Part shown: one piece after another, positions 53,313 to 60,773 of the stretch
Layout: each line of letters starts with the position of its first letter
How positions within the stretch are numbered: position 1 is the stretch's first letter
Source of the DNA: Desertivibrio insolitus
GTDB taxonomy: Bacteria > Actinomycetota > Actinomycetes > Actinomycetales > Microbacteriaceae
Direction of reading: 5' to 3'
Length of the DNA: 64,000 nucleotides
Assembly (NCBI RefSeq): GCF_017355965.1
Contig: NZ_JAFIQW010000004.1
Location: 1-64,000, forward strand
Made by a program: the position numbers and the translations under genes
Notes under the pieces: model-generated
Told to the model about the DNA's origin: nothing
Seen by the model: the letters and a program-made list of their open reading frames with translations, nothing else
Databases searched by the model: none

Positions 53313-54221
53313 TCAGCCGGATGTCCCGGTGTCCGAGTCCCGCGGCGGCCCTCCTGACCAACGGCCCGCGGCCCTCCGCCCGGACCCCCGGGATGCGCCG
53401 GCCCCACGCCGGCGTCTGGCGTCGAGCACGGCCGCGGCGACGGCGGCCGCCACGAGCAGCGCGAGCAGCGCCCACGCCCAGGCGGGCAGCGGGGTCGAGG
53501 CCGACACCGGCGCGGCATCCGGAGTCTCGGCGCCGTTCGCGGCGGGCGTCGGCGCGGCGGTCGGGGTGGTCACTGCGCTCGGCGTCGGCGACGGCACGGG
53601 CGTCGGGGTCGGCGTGAGGGAGGGCGTCGGCGACGGCGTCGGCGTGGGCGAGGGCACGACGGGAGGCGGCTCCGGCGACGGCACCACCGGAACGGGCGCG
53701 GCCTCGGGCTCGGGCGCGGGCGGCGCGACGCCACCGTGTCCGGGATACGCGGCGAACACCTGCACGCCCCAGGGGTGCCCGTTGACCACGACGTAGGCGA
53801 CGCCGATGTCGGTGAAGTCGCCGAGCACGTTGGCACGGTGCCCGGGGGAGTTCATCCACGCGGTGTGCATCTCCGCCGCGTCGTCGTAGCCCTCGGCGAC
53901 GTTCTCGCCCCAGCGCTGCCAGCCGCCGGGGATCTGGGTGCCCACGTCGGGGTTGTGGTACAGCCGGTTCTCCGCGGCCATCCGCTGCGCCCACGCGTTG
54001 GCGACGGCGTCGAGGTCGGGGTTGCGGGCGAGCCCGTTGAGCCCCTGCGCCCAGCGCTCCTGGTTGACGAGAGCGGCGATGTCGTCGCTCGGCGCGGCGG
54101 CCGCCGGGGCGACGCCGAGCGCGCCGACCAGCACGGCGACGAGCGCCGCCAGCAGCGGCGCGAGCCGTGCGCGGAACGACCGCGGCCGTTCCGTCCGGGT
54201 GCGAGTCCCCGTCGTCCTCAC
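53313..54221 (-). CDS. Secreted CAP/SCP domain protein with C-terminal membrane anchor
   Basis: The 302-residue protein has a signal peptide (residues about 20-44) and a CAP domain (about 45-165) with ALVNQERWAQGLNGLARN, YHNPD, WGENVAEGYDDAAEMHTAWMNS and PGHRANVLGDFTDIGVAYV. These carry the usual His/Glu pockets of the YkwD-like bacterial subgroup. A Pro/Thr/Ser linker of about 80 residues, one transmembrane helix (about 247-268) and a basic cytoplasmic tail follow. Function of bacterial CAP proteins is mostly unknown. GTG 54221 is preceded by TACCGT with 6 nt spacing. Confidence 0.9.
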   Translation of the reverse strand: MRTTGTRTRTERPRSFRARLAPLLAALVAVLVGALGVAPAAAAPSDDIAALVNQERWAQGLNGLARNPDLDAVANAWAQRMAAENRLYHNPDVGTQIPGGWQRWGENVAEGYDDAAEMHTAWMNSPGHRANVLGDFTDIGVAYVVVNGHPWGVQVFAAYPGHGGVAPPAPEPEAAPVPVVPSPEPPPVVPSPTPTPSPTPSLTPTPTPVPSPTPSAVTTPTAAPTPAANGAETPDAAPVSASTPLPAWAWALLALLVAAAVAAAVLDARRRRGAGASRGSGRRAAGRWSGGPPRDSDTGTSG

Positions 54222-54227
54222 CCGTCC

Positions 54228-54233
54228 ACGGTA
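54228..54233 (-). promoter_or_regulatory. Leaderless -10 box TACCGT, 6 nt to GTG of the CAP gene
   Basis: TACCGT on the minus strand, GGACGG spacer and GTG. Confidence 0.5.
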
Positions 54234-54268
54234 ACCCCGCGCGGGGCTGCCACGGCGTGTCCGCTGGG

Positions 54269-55129
54269 CTACTTCAGCAGCCGCGAGAGCACGCGGTCGG
54301 CGAGCGGCTTGCCGCCCGTCTGGCAGGTGGGGCAGTACTGCAGCGTCGAGTCGTGGAAGATCACCTGCCGCACCGTGTCACCGCACACCGGGCAGGCCTC
54401 GCCCGTGCGGCCGTGTACGCGCAGGCCCGACTTCTTCTCGCGCTTGAGCTCGCTCGCGGCGAGCCCCTCGGAGCGCGCGACCGCGTCGCGCAGCGTCGTC
54501 TGCATCGCCTCGAACAGCCGGTGCGTCTCCTCGGGTGTCATGGCGGCGGGCTTGAACGGCGACATCCGCGCGACGTGCAGGATCTCGTCGGAGTACGCGT
54601 TGCCGATGCCCGCGATGTTCGACTGGTTGCGCAGCACGCCCTTGATCTGCGCGCGCCCGCTGCGGGCGAGCAGCGCGGCGAAGTCCTCCTCGCTGTAGCC
54701 CTCGAGCGGGTCGGGTCCCAGCCGGGCGATTCCCTCGACCTCGCTCGGATCGCGTACGAGGTAGATCGCGAGGCTCTTCTTCGTGCCCGCCTCGGTGATG
54801 TCGAAGCCGTCGCCCTCGTCGAGCACGAGCCGCGCGGCGAGCGGCCCCTTGCCGGGACGGCCGGCGGATGCCGCGGGCGCGGTGTTGCGCCACTTGATCC
54901 AGCCCGCGCGGGCGAGGTGCACGACGAGGTGCAGGTCGTCGACGGCGAAGTCGAGGAACTTGCCGTGCCGGCGCACGTCGAGCACGCTCCCGCCGTCGAG
55001 CGCGCCGAGCGGGGGATCGAAGGTCTTCACCGCGGCGAACGACAGCGCCTGGAAGCGGGCGACCTGACGCCCGACCAGCCGCGACCGCAGGTCGGCGACG
55101 AGCGCGTGCACCTCTGGCAGCTCCGGCAT
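54269..55129 (-). CDS. Fpg/Nei family DNA glycosylase/AP lyase
   Basis: The 286-residue enzyme has the N-terminal MPELPEVHALVADL with catalytic Pro2 and Glu3, the conserved Lys in VRRHGKFLDF (about 57), the helix-two-turn-helix (IKGVLRNQSNIAGIGNAYSDEIL), and a C-terminal zinc finger CPVC...CPTC. In Fpg and Nei the finger loop usually carries an Arg before Ser/Thr. Here the loop reads FHDSTLQYC, with Asp instead. It may belong to an actinobacterial branch with changed lesion preference. It lies 42 bp downstream of mutY on the same strand, suggesting joint 8-oxoguanine or oxidised-base repair. Confidence 0.9.
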   Translation of the reverse strand: MPELPEVHALVADLRSRLVGRQVARFQALSFAAVKTFDPPLGALDGGSVLDVRRHGKFLDFAVDDLHLVVHLARAGWIKWRNTAPAASAGRPGKGPLAARLVLDEGDGFDITEAGTKKSLAIYLVRDPSEVEGIARLGPDPLEGYSEEDFAALLARSGRAQIKGVLRNQSNIAGIGNAYSDEILHVARMSPFKPAAMTPEETHRLFEAMQTTLRDAVARSEGLAASELKREKKSGLRVHGRTGEACPVCGDTVRQVIFHDSTLQYCPTCQTGGKPLADRVLSRLLK

Positions 55130-55171
55130 ACCGCCAGTCTGCCGCGAACCGCCGCGGGCCGCACGAGCGGG

Positions 55172-56065
55172 CTAGGGCAGCAGGTACCCGCCCTCGGCGG
55201 CGACCGCGAGCCCGTCGTGCAGCAGGGATCGCAGCGCGCGCTCGCGCTGCGCGTCATCCGGCCACACGCGCTCGAGCTCGGCGGCGGTGACGGGCACGTC
55301 GGCGGCGCGCAGCTCGGCGAGCAGCAGACCGCGCACCTGACGGTCGGAGCCCTCCCACGACTTCTGCTTCGGCGCCACGCGCCCCTCGTACGGCGGGTAC
55401 CCGGCGAGCCGCCACGCGCAGCGGTCGGCGAGCGGGCAGCTGTCGCAGAGCGGCGTGCGCGCCACGCACACGATCGCGCCGAGTTCCATAACGGCCGCGT
55501 TGACGACCTTCGACTCGGCCTCGTCCGCGGGCAGCAGCGCCTCCATCGCTGCGAGGTCGCGGCGCGTCGACGGCGGACCCGCCTGCCCCTGACCGTCCAC
55601 CGCGCGGGCGATCACGCGCCGCACGTTCGTGTCGACCACCGGATGCCGCTTGCCGAACGCGAACGCGGCGACCGCGCGCGCCGTGTAGTCGCCGACCCCG
55701 GGCAGGGCGAGCAGCGCGTCGACGTCGCTCGGCACCTCGCCGCCGTGCCGCTCGGTGATCGCGACGGCGGCGGCGTGCAGGTTGAGCGCGCGGCGCGGGT
55801 AGCCCAGCCGCTCCCACGCGCGGACCGCCTCGCCGGGCGGCGACGCGGCGAGCGCGGCGGGCGTCGGCCAGCGCTCGAGCCACTGCGCGAGCCGCGGGAT
55901 GACGCGGGCGACGGGCGTCTGCTGCAGCATGATCTCGCTGACGAGGGTGCCCCAGGCGGGGAAGCCGGGCTCCCGCCACGGCAGCTCGCGCCCGTGCGCC
56001 CCGAACCACGCGGCGACGGGGCCGGCGATGTCGGGAGCGCCGTTCTCAGCCACCCCCGAATGCAC
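55172..56065 (-). CDS. mutY: A/G-specific adenine glycosylase
   Basis: The 297-residue enzyme removes adenine paired with 8-oxoguanine. SEIMLQQTPVARV carries the catalytic Glu (about 44), LPGVGDYTARAVAAFAF is the helix-hairpin-helix, VVDTNVRRVIAR the catalytic Asp. The 4Fe-4S cluster ligands are C-x6-C-x2-C-x5-C (CVARTPLCDSCPLADRC). The C-terminus after about residue 230 is short and looks helical rather than a full NUDIX-like 8-oxoG reader, as in other actinobacterial MutY proteins. It is leaderless from a -10 box shared with the divergent gene. Confidence 0.95.
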   Translation of the reverse strand: MHSGVAENGAPDIAGPVAAWFGAHGRELPWREPGFPAWGTLVSEIMLQQTPVARVIPRLAQWLERWPTPAALAASPPGEAVRAWERLGYPRRALNLHAAAVAITERHGGEVPSDVDALLALPGVGDYTARAVAAFAFGKRHPVVDTNVRRVIARAVDGQGQAGPPSTRRDLAAMEALLPADEAESKVVNAAVMELGAIVCVARTPLCDSCPLADRCAWRLAGYPPYEGRVAPKQKSWEGSDRQVRGLLLAELRAADVPVTAAELERVWPDDAQRERALRSLLHDGLAVAAEGGYLLP

Positions 56066-56070
56066 CCGCC

Positions 56071-56077
56071 TAGCCTA
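56071..56077. promoter_or_regulatory. Overlapping divergent -10 boxes, both leaderless
   Basis: The plus strand reads TAGCCT (56071-56076), 7 nt before the ATG at 56084. The minus strand reads TAGGCT (56077-56072), 6 nt before the mutY GTG at 56065. The two -10 elements share five base pairs, so one polymerase site appears to serve both directions. Confidence 0.65.
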
Positions 56078-56083
56078 GGTCGC

Positions 56084-56572
56084 ATGGCTCGATGGGCTCC
56101 GCAGAAGCAGGACGTCATGGATCAGCTCGCAGAGGAGATCCTCCACAACTACGGCCACGGCAGGCCGGTCGTCGCGATCGAGGGGTTCGACCCTCAGGTC
56201 TCGGCCGCGTTCGCGGACGACCTCGCCGCGGCGATCACGGCGAAGGGGCACGCCGCGGGGCGTGAGACGCTGTCGATCGACGCGGAGCCCGACGCCGGCA
56301 CCGTGCGCGACCAGCTGGCCCCGTTCAAGGCGGGCGAGTCGGTCGAGGGCGCCGACGCGGTGCTCGTGGTCGACGGCTCGTTCCTGCAGAACCAGGCGCT
56401 GCGGGGCATGTGGAGCTACTCCGCGTGGCTCGAGAACGAGGCGACGCGCCCCGACGAGAGCGCCGACGAGGCCCGCTACCGGGCGAGCGTCGACCCGTCG
56501 CGGCAGGCGACCGCGATCTACAGCGTCACCGACCCGGAGCACCCGCGCCGCATCTTCGCCGACTCCTGCTGA
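56084..56572 (+). CDS. Uridine-kinase-like protein with degenerate P-loop
   Basis: The 162-residue protein follows the layout of actinobacterial uridine-kinase-like NTPases: VVAIEGFDPQVSAAFADDLAAAI where kinases have a DGxxGAGKT P-loop, AGRETLSIDAE, DAVLVVDGSFLQNQALRGMWSYSAWLE, YRASVDPSRQATAIYSVTDPEHPRRI. The Walker A Gly-Lys-Ser/Thr is replaced by PQVSA, so ATP hydrolysis is unlikely. It may be a binding or regulatory homologue. It is transcribed divergently from mutY out of a shared -10 region. The function is unknown and the family link is by pattern only. Confidence 0.75.
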   Translation: MARWAPQKQDVMDQLAEEILHNYGHGRPVVAIEGFDPQVSAAFADDLAAAITAKGHAAGRETLSIDAEPDAGTVRDQLAPFKAGESVEGADAVLVVDGSFLQNQALRGMWSYSAWLENEATRPDESADEARYRASVDPSRQATAIYSVTDPEHPRRIFADSC

Positions 56573-56579
56573 CCGGCCG

Positions 56580-57575
56580 TCAGGGCAGGGGCACCCGGGC
56601 GAGCACCTCGCCGGGGGAGAGGAATGCACCGGTGCGCTCGACCTCGTGCACGAGCCCGACGATCGCGGCGGTCACGGGCGCCGGCACCCGTGCCTCGTCG
56701 CCGAGCGCGACGACCGCTCCGCCGAGCGCGTCGACCTCGGTCGGCCGTCCGCGGCGGATGCTCTGCAGCGTCGACGCCTCGTTCGGCACGTCGCCCATCC
56801 CGCGCGCCATCGCCCGGGGCACATCGACGGCCTCCTCGAGCGGCGCCGCGACAAGCCTCCGGAGCACGGCGTCGTCCATCACCCCCATCGGCACGAAGCG
56901 GATGCCGCGGGCGATGCCGACCCTGGCCGCCTCGCGGATGCTCTCGGCGACGAGGCGCACGAGCCCCGGGTGCGCGTGCACCTGCTGCACGCTGAGTCCC
57001 GTCACGGCCGGCAGCGCGTTGACCTGATTGACCACGAGCTTGGTGAACTGCGCCGCCTCGAAGTCGTCCACGAGTTCGACCGGCACCGCGTCGCCGAGCA
57101 GCCGGGCGACGGATGCCGCGGCGCCCGGCAGTCGCGAGCCGAGGTAGGTCACGGCGGGGGCGGTCACCTCGACGAGTCCCGGCCCCGAGATCCGCGCCGC
57201 GAACATCGCGAGGCCGCCGACCACGGTCGCGCCCGGCAGCACCGGCTCCGACACGGTGAGGGCGCCGAGCCCGTTCTGCACGACGAGGAGCGGCACGCCG
57301 GAGAGCAGGGCGGCGTTGTCGCTCAGCGCGCCCGCGGCATCCGTCGCCTTCGTCGCGACGATCGCGAGCCGGGGCGCGCGCTCGAGAGCGGGGGAGGCCT
57401 GCACGCGCGCGACGTGCTCGCCCCAGCCGCCGGTGAGCCGCAGCCCGTCGACTCCGATCGCATCGAGGTGGGCGCCGCGCGCTGTCACGTCGACCTCGTG
57501 CCCGGCCCGGTCGAGCAGTGCCGCGAGGGTGCCGCCGACGGCGCCGGCCCCGAGCACGGCGATGCGGGTGGTCAC
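56580..57575 (-). CDS. 2-dehydropantoate 2-reductase family protein
   Basis: The 331-residue NADPH-dependent reductase has IAVLGAGAVGGTLAALLDRAGH (residues 4-25), VATKATD, LVVQNGLG and the catalytic Lys in AAQFTKLVVNQVNALPAVTG (about 175). The C-terminal domain has PNEASTLQSIRRGRPTEVDALGG, the family signature. It would reduce ketopantoate to pantoate for coenzyme A. Paralogues are common in actinobacteria, so pathway assignment is uncertain. The GTG at 57575 has TAGACT 8 nt upstream. The much longer open frame upstream is the shadow of truB. Confidence 0.9.
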   Translation of the reverse strand: MTTRIAVLGAGAVGGTLAALLDRAGHEVDVTARGAHLDAIGVDGLRLTGGWGEHVARVQASPALERAPRLAIVATKATDAAGALSDNAALLSGVPLLVVQNGLGALTVSEPVLPGATVVGGLAMFAARISGPGLVEVTAPAVTYLGSRLPGAAASVARLLGDAVPVELVDDFEAAQFTKLVVNQVNALPAVTGLSVQQVHAHPGLVRLVAESIREAARVGIARGIRFVPMGVMDDAVLRRLVAAPLEEAVDVPRAMARGMGDVPNEASTLQSIRRGRPTEVDALGGAVVALGDEARVPAPVTAAIVGLVHEVERTGAFLSPGEVLARVPLP

Positions 57576-57583
57576 GTCGCCCG

Positions 57584-57589
57584 AGTCTA
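57584..57589 (-). promoter_or_regulatory. -10 box TAGACT, 8 nt to GTG of the ketopantoate reductase gene
   Basis: TAGACT on the minus strand, 8-nt spacer and GTG. The identical TAGACT-N8-GTG arrangement occurs at 58907. Confidence 0.45.
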
Positions 57590-57619
57590 CGGAGGGCGGC
57601 GGCGGCGCGGTCGCGGCAC

Positions 57620-57625
57620 TACAGT
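57620..57625 (+). promoter_or_regulatory. Predicted truB -10 box (TACAGT)
   Basis: TACAGT lies 10 nt before the truB ATG, giving at most a 3- to 4-nt leader. GAGGG in the spacer could act as ribosome binding site only if transcription starts upstream. Confidence 0.4.
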
Positions 57626-57635
57626 CGAGGGCGGC

Positions 57636-58544
57636 ATGGACGAGCGCGCACCCTCCCCCGACGGCATCCTGCTCGTGGACAAGCCGGGCGGCATGACGAG
57701 CCACGACGTCGTCGCCCGGACGCGGCGCCTCGCCGGCACCCGCAAGGTCGGGCACGCCGGCACCCTCGACCCGATGGCGACGGGCCTGCTGCTGCTCGGC
57801 CTCAACACCTCGACCCGGTTGCTCACCTATCTCGTCGGGCTCGACAAGGAGTACACCGCGACCATCCGGCTCGGCGTCGCGACGACGACCGACGACGCGG
57901 AGGGCGAGGAGACGGAGCGGGCGACGTCTCCCGCTGTCGACGCCGTGACCGACGCCGACGTCGCCCGCGGCGTCGCCGCGCTCACCGGCGAGCTCGACCA
58001 GGTGCCCTCGAGCGTCAGCGCGATCAAGGTGCAGGGCAAGCGCGCGTACGCGCTCGTGCGCGGCGGCGAGGAGGTCGAGCTGCAGCCGCGCCGCGTCACC
58101 GTCGCGGCGTTCGAGGTGCTCGCGATCCGCCGCTCGCCCGGCACCCTCGACGTCGACGTGCGGGTGGAGTGCTCGAGCGGCACCTACATCCGCGCCCTCG
58201 CCCGCGACCTCGGCCGCGACCTCGGGGTCGGCGGCCACCTCACGGCCCTCCGCCGCACCCGCATCGGTCCCTTCGCCGTCACGGATGCCTCTCCGCTCGA
58301 CACCCTCGATCCGCGCGCGACCACGACGCCCGCCGCCGACGTCGCCCGCGCGCTCTTCCCGGTGCTCGAACTGGACGCCGAGCGGACGGTCGACCTCGGG
58401 CACGGCAAGCGCATCGCCGCCGACGTCGACGCCGCCGGACCGGTCGCGGCGATCGCCCCGGACGGCCGGCTCGTCGGTCTCGTGGAGGTGCGCGGGGGGC
58501 GTGCGAAGACCCTCGTCAACTTCCCGTCGGGAGGAGCGTCGTGA
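57636..58544 (+). CDS. truB: tRNA pseudouridine(55) synthase
   Basis: The 302-residue enzyme makes pseudouridine 55 in the T loop of tRNAs. Signature features are GILLVDKPGGMTSHDVV, VGHAGTLDPMATGLL with the catalytic Asp (about residue 43), DKEYTATIRLG, QVPSSVSAIKVQGKRAY and CSSGTYIRALARDLG. The C-terminal PUA-like part (about 235-302) is the actinobacterial form. Its stop overlaps the next start by GTGA. Confidence 0.96.
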   Translation: MDERAPSPDGILLVDKPGGMTSHDVVARTRRLAGTRKVGHAGTLDPMATGLLLLGLNTSTRLLTYLVGLDKEYTATIRLGVATTTDDAEGEETERATSPAVDAVTDADVARGVAALTGELDQVPSSVSAIKVQGKRAYALVRGGEEVELQPRRVTVAAFEVLAIRRSPGTLDVDVRVECSSGTYIRALARDLGRDLGVGGHLTALRRTRIGPFAVTDASPLDTLDPRATTTPAADVARALFPVLELDAERTVDLGHGKRIAADVDAAGPVAAIAPDGRLVGLVEVRGGRAKTLVNFPSGGAS

Positions 58545-58909
58545 TCGAGTGGTTCACGACCGTGCAGGTCGTCGTCGCCGTCGCCGCCGGGCTGCTGTGC
58601 CTCGGGCTCGGGCTCGCGAAGCGCCGGCCCGACGACATCTCGCTCGGCTCGCTCGTGCTCGTCGAGGTGCTGCTCGTCGTGCAGCTCGTGATCGCGATCG
58701 TCGCGCCGTTCGTCGGCAACCCCGCCTCCGGCAACGTGCCGGAGTTCTACACCTACCTGATCTCCGCGCTCCTGATCCCGCCGGCCGCCGCGGTGTGGGC
58801 GCTCGTCGAGCGCACCCGGTGGAGCACCGTCGTGCTCGGGGTCGCCGCCCTCGCGATCGCGGTCATGGTGTACCGCATGAACGCGATCTGGCTGTACCAG
58901 ACGGCTTAG
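58541..58909 (+). CDS. Small membrane protein, four helices
   Basis: The 122-residue protein has four predicted transmembrane helices (about residues 6-24, 34-56, 66-86, 94-112) and little else. Its GTG overlaps the truB stop (GTGA). Similar small genes accompany truB and ribF in related genomes, but I cannot name a function. Confidence 0.78.
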   Translation: MIEWFTTVQVVVAVAAGLLCLGLGLAKRRPDDISLGSLVLVEVLLVVQLVIAIVAPFVGNPASGNVPEFYTYLISALLIPPAAAVWALVERTRWSTVVLGVAALAIAVMVYRMNAIWLYQTA

Positions 58910-58912
58910 ACT
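58907..58912 (+). promoter_or_regulatory. -10 box TAGACT overlapping a stop codon, 8 nt to GTG
   Basis: TAGACT begins with the TAG stop of the upstream gene and lies 8 nt before the next GTG. Confidence 0.45.
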
Positions 58913-58920
58913 CGACACCC

Positions 58921-59337
58921 GTGACCGACGCCTCCGCCCGACCCAGCCGTGGCATCGGCGGCGTCCTCGTCGTCGTGTACGGCATCCTCGCGCTCGCCGC
59001 GACCGGACGCTCGGTCTTCCAGATCGCGACGAAGTTCGACACCGCGCCCGTCGCCTACCTGCTGAGCGCCGTCGCGGCGATCGTCTACATCGTCGCGACC
59101 GTCGCACTGATCAAGCAGGGTCCCGCCTGGTACCGCGTCGCCTGGGTCGCGATCGGCTTCGAGCTCGTCGGCGTCGTCGTCGTCGGGCTGCTCAGCATCT
59201 TCGATGCGCAGCTCTTCCCCGCCGACACCGTCTGGTCGGTGTTCGGTCGCGGCTACCTGTTCATCCCGCTCGTGCTCCCGGTGCTCGGACTGCTCTATCT
59301 CCGCTCCTCCCGCCGCCGCGCGCTGGCGGCCGCGTGA
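58921..59337 (+). CDS. Small membrane protein, four helices
   Basis: The 138-residue protein has four predicted transmembrane helices (about 12-30, 44-66, 73-96, 108-130) and a basic C-terminus (RSSRRRALAAA). ATGRSVFQIATKFDTAPVAYLLSA is a conserved-looking loop found in actinobacterial membrane proteins of unknown function. It lies 11 bp after the previous gene, and its stop overlaps ribF. Confidence 0.78.
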   Translation: MTDASARPSRGIGGVLVVVYGILALAATGRSVFQIATKFDTAPVAYLLSAVAAIVYIVATVALIKQGPAWYRVAWVAIGFELVGVVVVGLLSIFDAQLFPADTVWSVFGRGYLFIPLVLPVLGLLYLRSSRRRALAAA

Positions 59338-60290
59338 TGCAGAGCTTCACGTCGGCGGCGGAGGTGCCGGAGGGCTTCGGCCCGAGCGCCGTCACGATCG
59401 GCAAGTTCGACGGCCTGCACGCCGGCCACCGCCGCATCCTGCAGCGTCTCGACGAGCTCGCCGCCGAGCGCGGCCTCGTGCCGACCGTCGTCACCTTCGA
59501 CCGCAACCCGCTGCGGGTCATCGCGCCGGAGCGCTGCCCCGACGACCTCGTCAGCCCCGCGCAGAAGCGCGAGCTGCTCGAGGCGGCCGGGGTCGGCGCC
59601 GTACTGATGCTCTCGTTCGACAGTGCGCTGAGCTCGCTCCCCCCGGAGCGCTTCGTGCGCGAGATCCTCGTCGACGCGCTGCACGCCCGCGTGCTCCTCG
59701 TCGGCCGCGACTTCCGGTTCGGCGCCAGGGGAGCGGGTGATCTCGCGCTGCTGCGCCGCATGGGCGAGGAGCTCGGCTTCGACGTCGAGCTGCAGCCCGA
59801 CGTGGCCCTCGCGGGGGAGCGGCGCGCGTCGTCGACCTGGGTGCGCGAGTTGCTCGCGCACGGTGACATCCGGGGCGCCGCCGAGCTGCTCGGCCGCAAC
59901 CCCGTCGTGCGGAGCGTCGTCGTACACGGCGAGCAGCGCGGGCGGGAGCTCGGCTACCCGACGGCGAACCTCGGCCCCGCCGAGCTCGAGGGATTCATCC
60001 CCGCCGACGGCGTCTACGCCGCGTGGCTCACGGTCGACGGCGTGCGCTACCCGGCCGCCGTGTCGATCGGCAACAACCCGACGTTCGAGGGGGTGCCGGC
60101 CCGGCAGGTCGAGGCGCACGCCCTCGACCAGGACTTCGACATCTACGGCGCCCGGGTCGAGGTCGAGTTCGTCGACCGCCTCCGCGGCATGGAGCGCTTC
60201 GACTCGCTCGACGCGCTCATCACCCAGATGGATGCCGACACGGCCCGCACCCGCGCCGTGCTGGGCGATCAGGGCAGCGGCCGCCCGTAG
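59337..60290 (+). CDS. ribF: Bifunctional riboflavin kinase / FAD synthetase
   Basis: The 317-residue enzyme makes FMN and FAD. The N-terminal nucleotidyltransferase domain has VTIGKFDGLHAGHRRIL (about residues 18-34), VVTFDRNP, LLVGRDFRFGARGAG and STWVRELL. The C-terminal kinase domain (about 185-310) has GRELGYPTANL, DGVYAAWL, SIGNNPTF and EAHALDQDFDIYG. The ATG is in a TGATG overlap with the preceding stop; a GTG one codon earlier is possible. Its 3' end overlaps a convergent gene by 22 bp. Confidence 0.96.
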   Translation: MQSFTSAAEVPEGFGPSAVTIGKFDGLHAGHRRILQRLDELAAERGLVPTVVTFDRNPLRVIAPERCPDDLVSPAQKRELLEAAGVGAVLMLSFDSALSSLPPERFVREILVDALHARVLLVGRDFRFGARGAGDLALLRRMGEELGFDVELQPDVALAGERRASSTWVRELLAHGDIRGAAELLGRNPVVRSVVVHGEQRGRELGYPTANLGPAELEGFIPADGVYAAWLTVDGVRYPAAVSIGNNPTFEGVPARQVEAHALDQDFDIYGARVEVEFVDRLRGMERFDSLDALITQMDADTARTRAVLGDQGSGRP

Positions 60291-60733
60291 ACCAGTCGCA
60301 CGAGGTCCGCGGCCGGCGCGACGACCTCGGCCCCGCGCCCGATGCGCCAGCCCGCGTCCGACGCGACGAGGGTGCGGTTGCTGAGCGCTCGCCGGATCGC
60401 CGCGGGAGCCTGCGCCGTGCGGTGCAGCACCACGAAGCCCGTGATGTCGGCGTCGACCGGCAGCCCCGCGTCGATCGCCGCGAGCACGACCTCGCCGAGC
60501 TCGGCCGGGCGCCGGTGCTTCGTGGAGTCGATGATCCGCACGAGCCGTCCCCGGGCGTCGCCCTCGCCCGGCGCCAGCCGCTCGGCGAGGGCGTCGAGCA
60601 CTGCGGGGTCGACGTGCGCGGAGAGCAACGCCATGAGCACCCGGCGCAGCTCGGGGGCGATGTCCCGGTGCACCGCCGACTCGTCGACGCGAGCGCGTCC
60701 CGAGATCGGGAGGAACCGCGAGAGGTCGTCCAT
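60269..60733 (-). CDS. Hypothetical protein, 154 residues
   Basis: I do not recognise this family. The protein is soluble, alternating helices, with RRVLMALLSAHVDPAVLDALAERL and a C-terminal part (TGFVVLHRTAQAPAAIRRAL) that looks like an alpha/beta unit. There is no signal peptide. The ATG at 60733 is preceded by TACGAT with 6 nt, which supports it as a real gene. It overlaps the end of ribF by 22 bp, tail to tail, and diverges from the MFS gene. Confidence 0.72.
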   Translation of the reverse strand: MDDLSRFLPISGRARVDESAVHRDIAPELRRVLMALLSAHVDPAVLDALAERLAPGEGDARGRLVRIIDSTKHRRPAELGEVVLAAIDAGLPVDADITGFVVLHRTAQAPAAIRRALSNRTLVASDAGWRIGRGAEVVAPAADLVRLVYGRPLP

Positions 60734-60739
60734 CCCGGC

Positions 60740-60745
60740 ATCGTA
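60740..60745 (-). promoter_or_regulatory. Leaderless -10 box TACGAT, 6 nt to ATG
   Basis: TACGAT on the minus strand, GCCGGG spacer and ATG of the hypothetical gene. Confidence 0.5.
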
Positions 60746-60760
60746 GAGCGCGAACCGGCA

Positions 60761-60766
60761 TAGGAT
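60761..60766 (+). promoter_or_regulatory. Leaderless -10 box TAGGAT, 7 nt to GTG of the MFS gene
   Basis: TAGGAT, CGGTGGA spacer and GTG at 60774. Confidence 0.5.
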
Positions 60767-60773
60767 CGGTGGA

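Noticed and set aside
53313-54221. CAP protein considered as a sortase substrate (LPAWA before the C-terminal helix)
   Set aside because: The motif lacks the T-G of LPXTG and about 34 residues follow the helix, far longer than a sorting tail.
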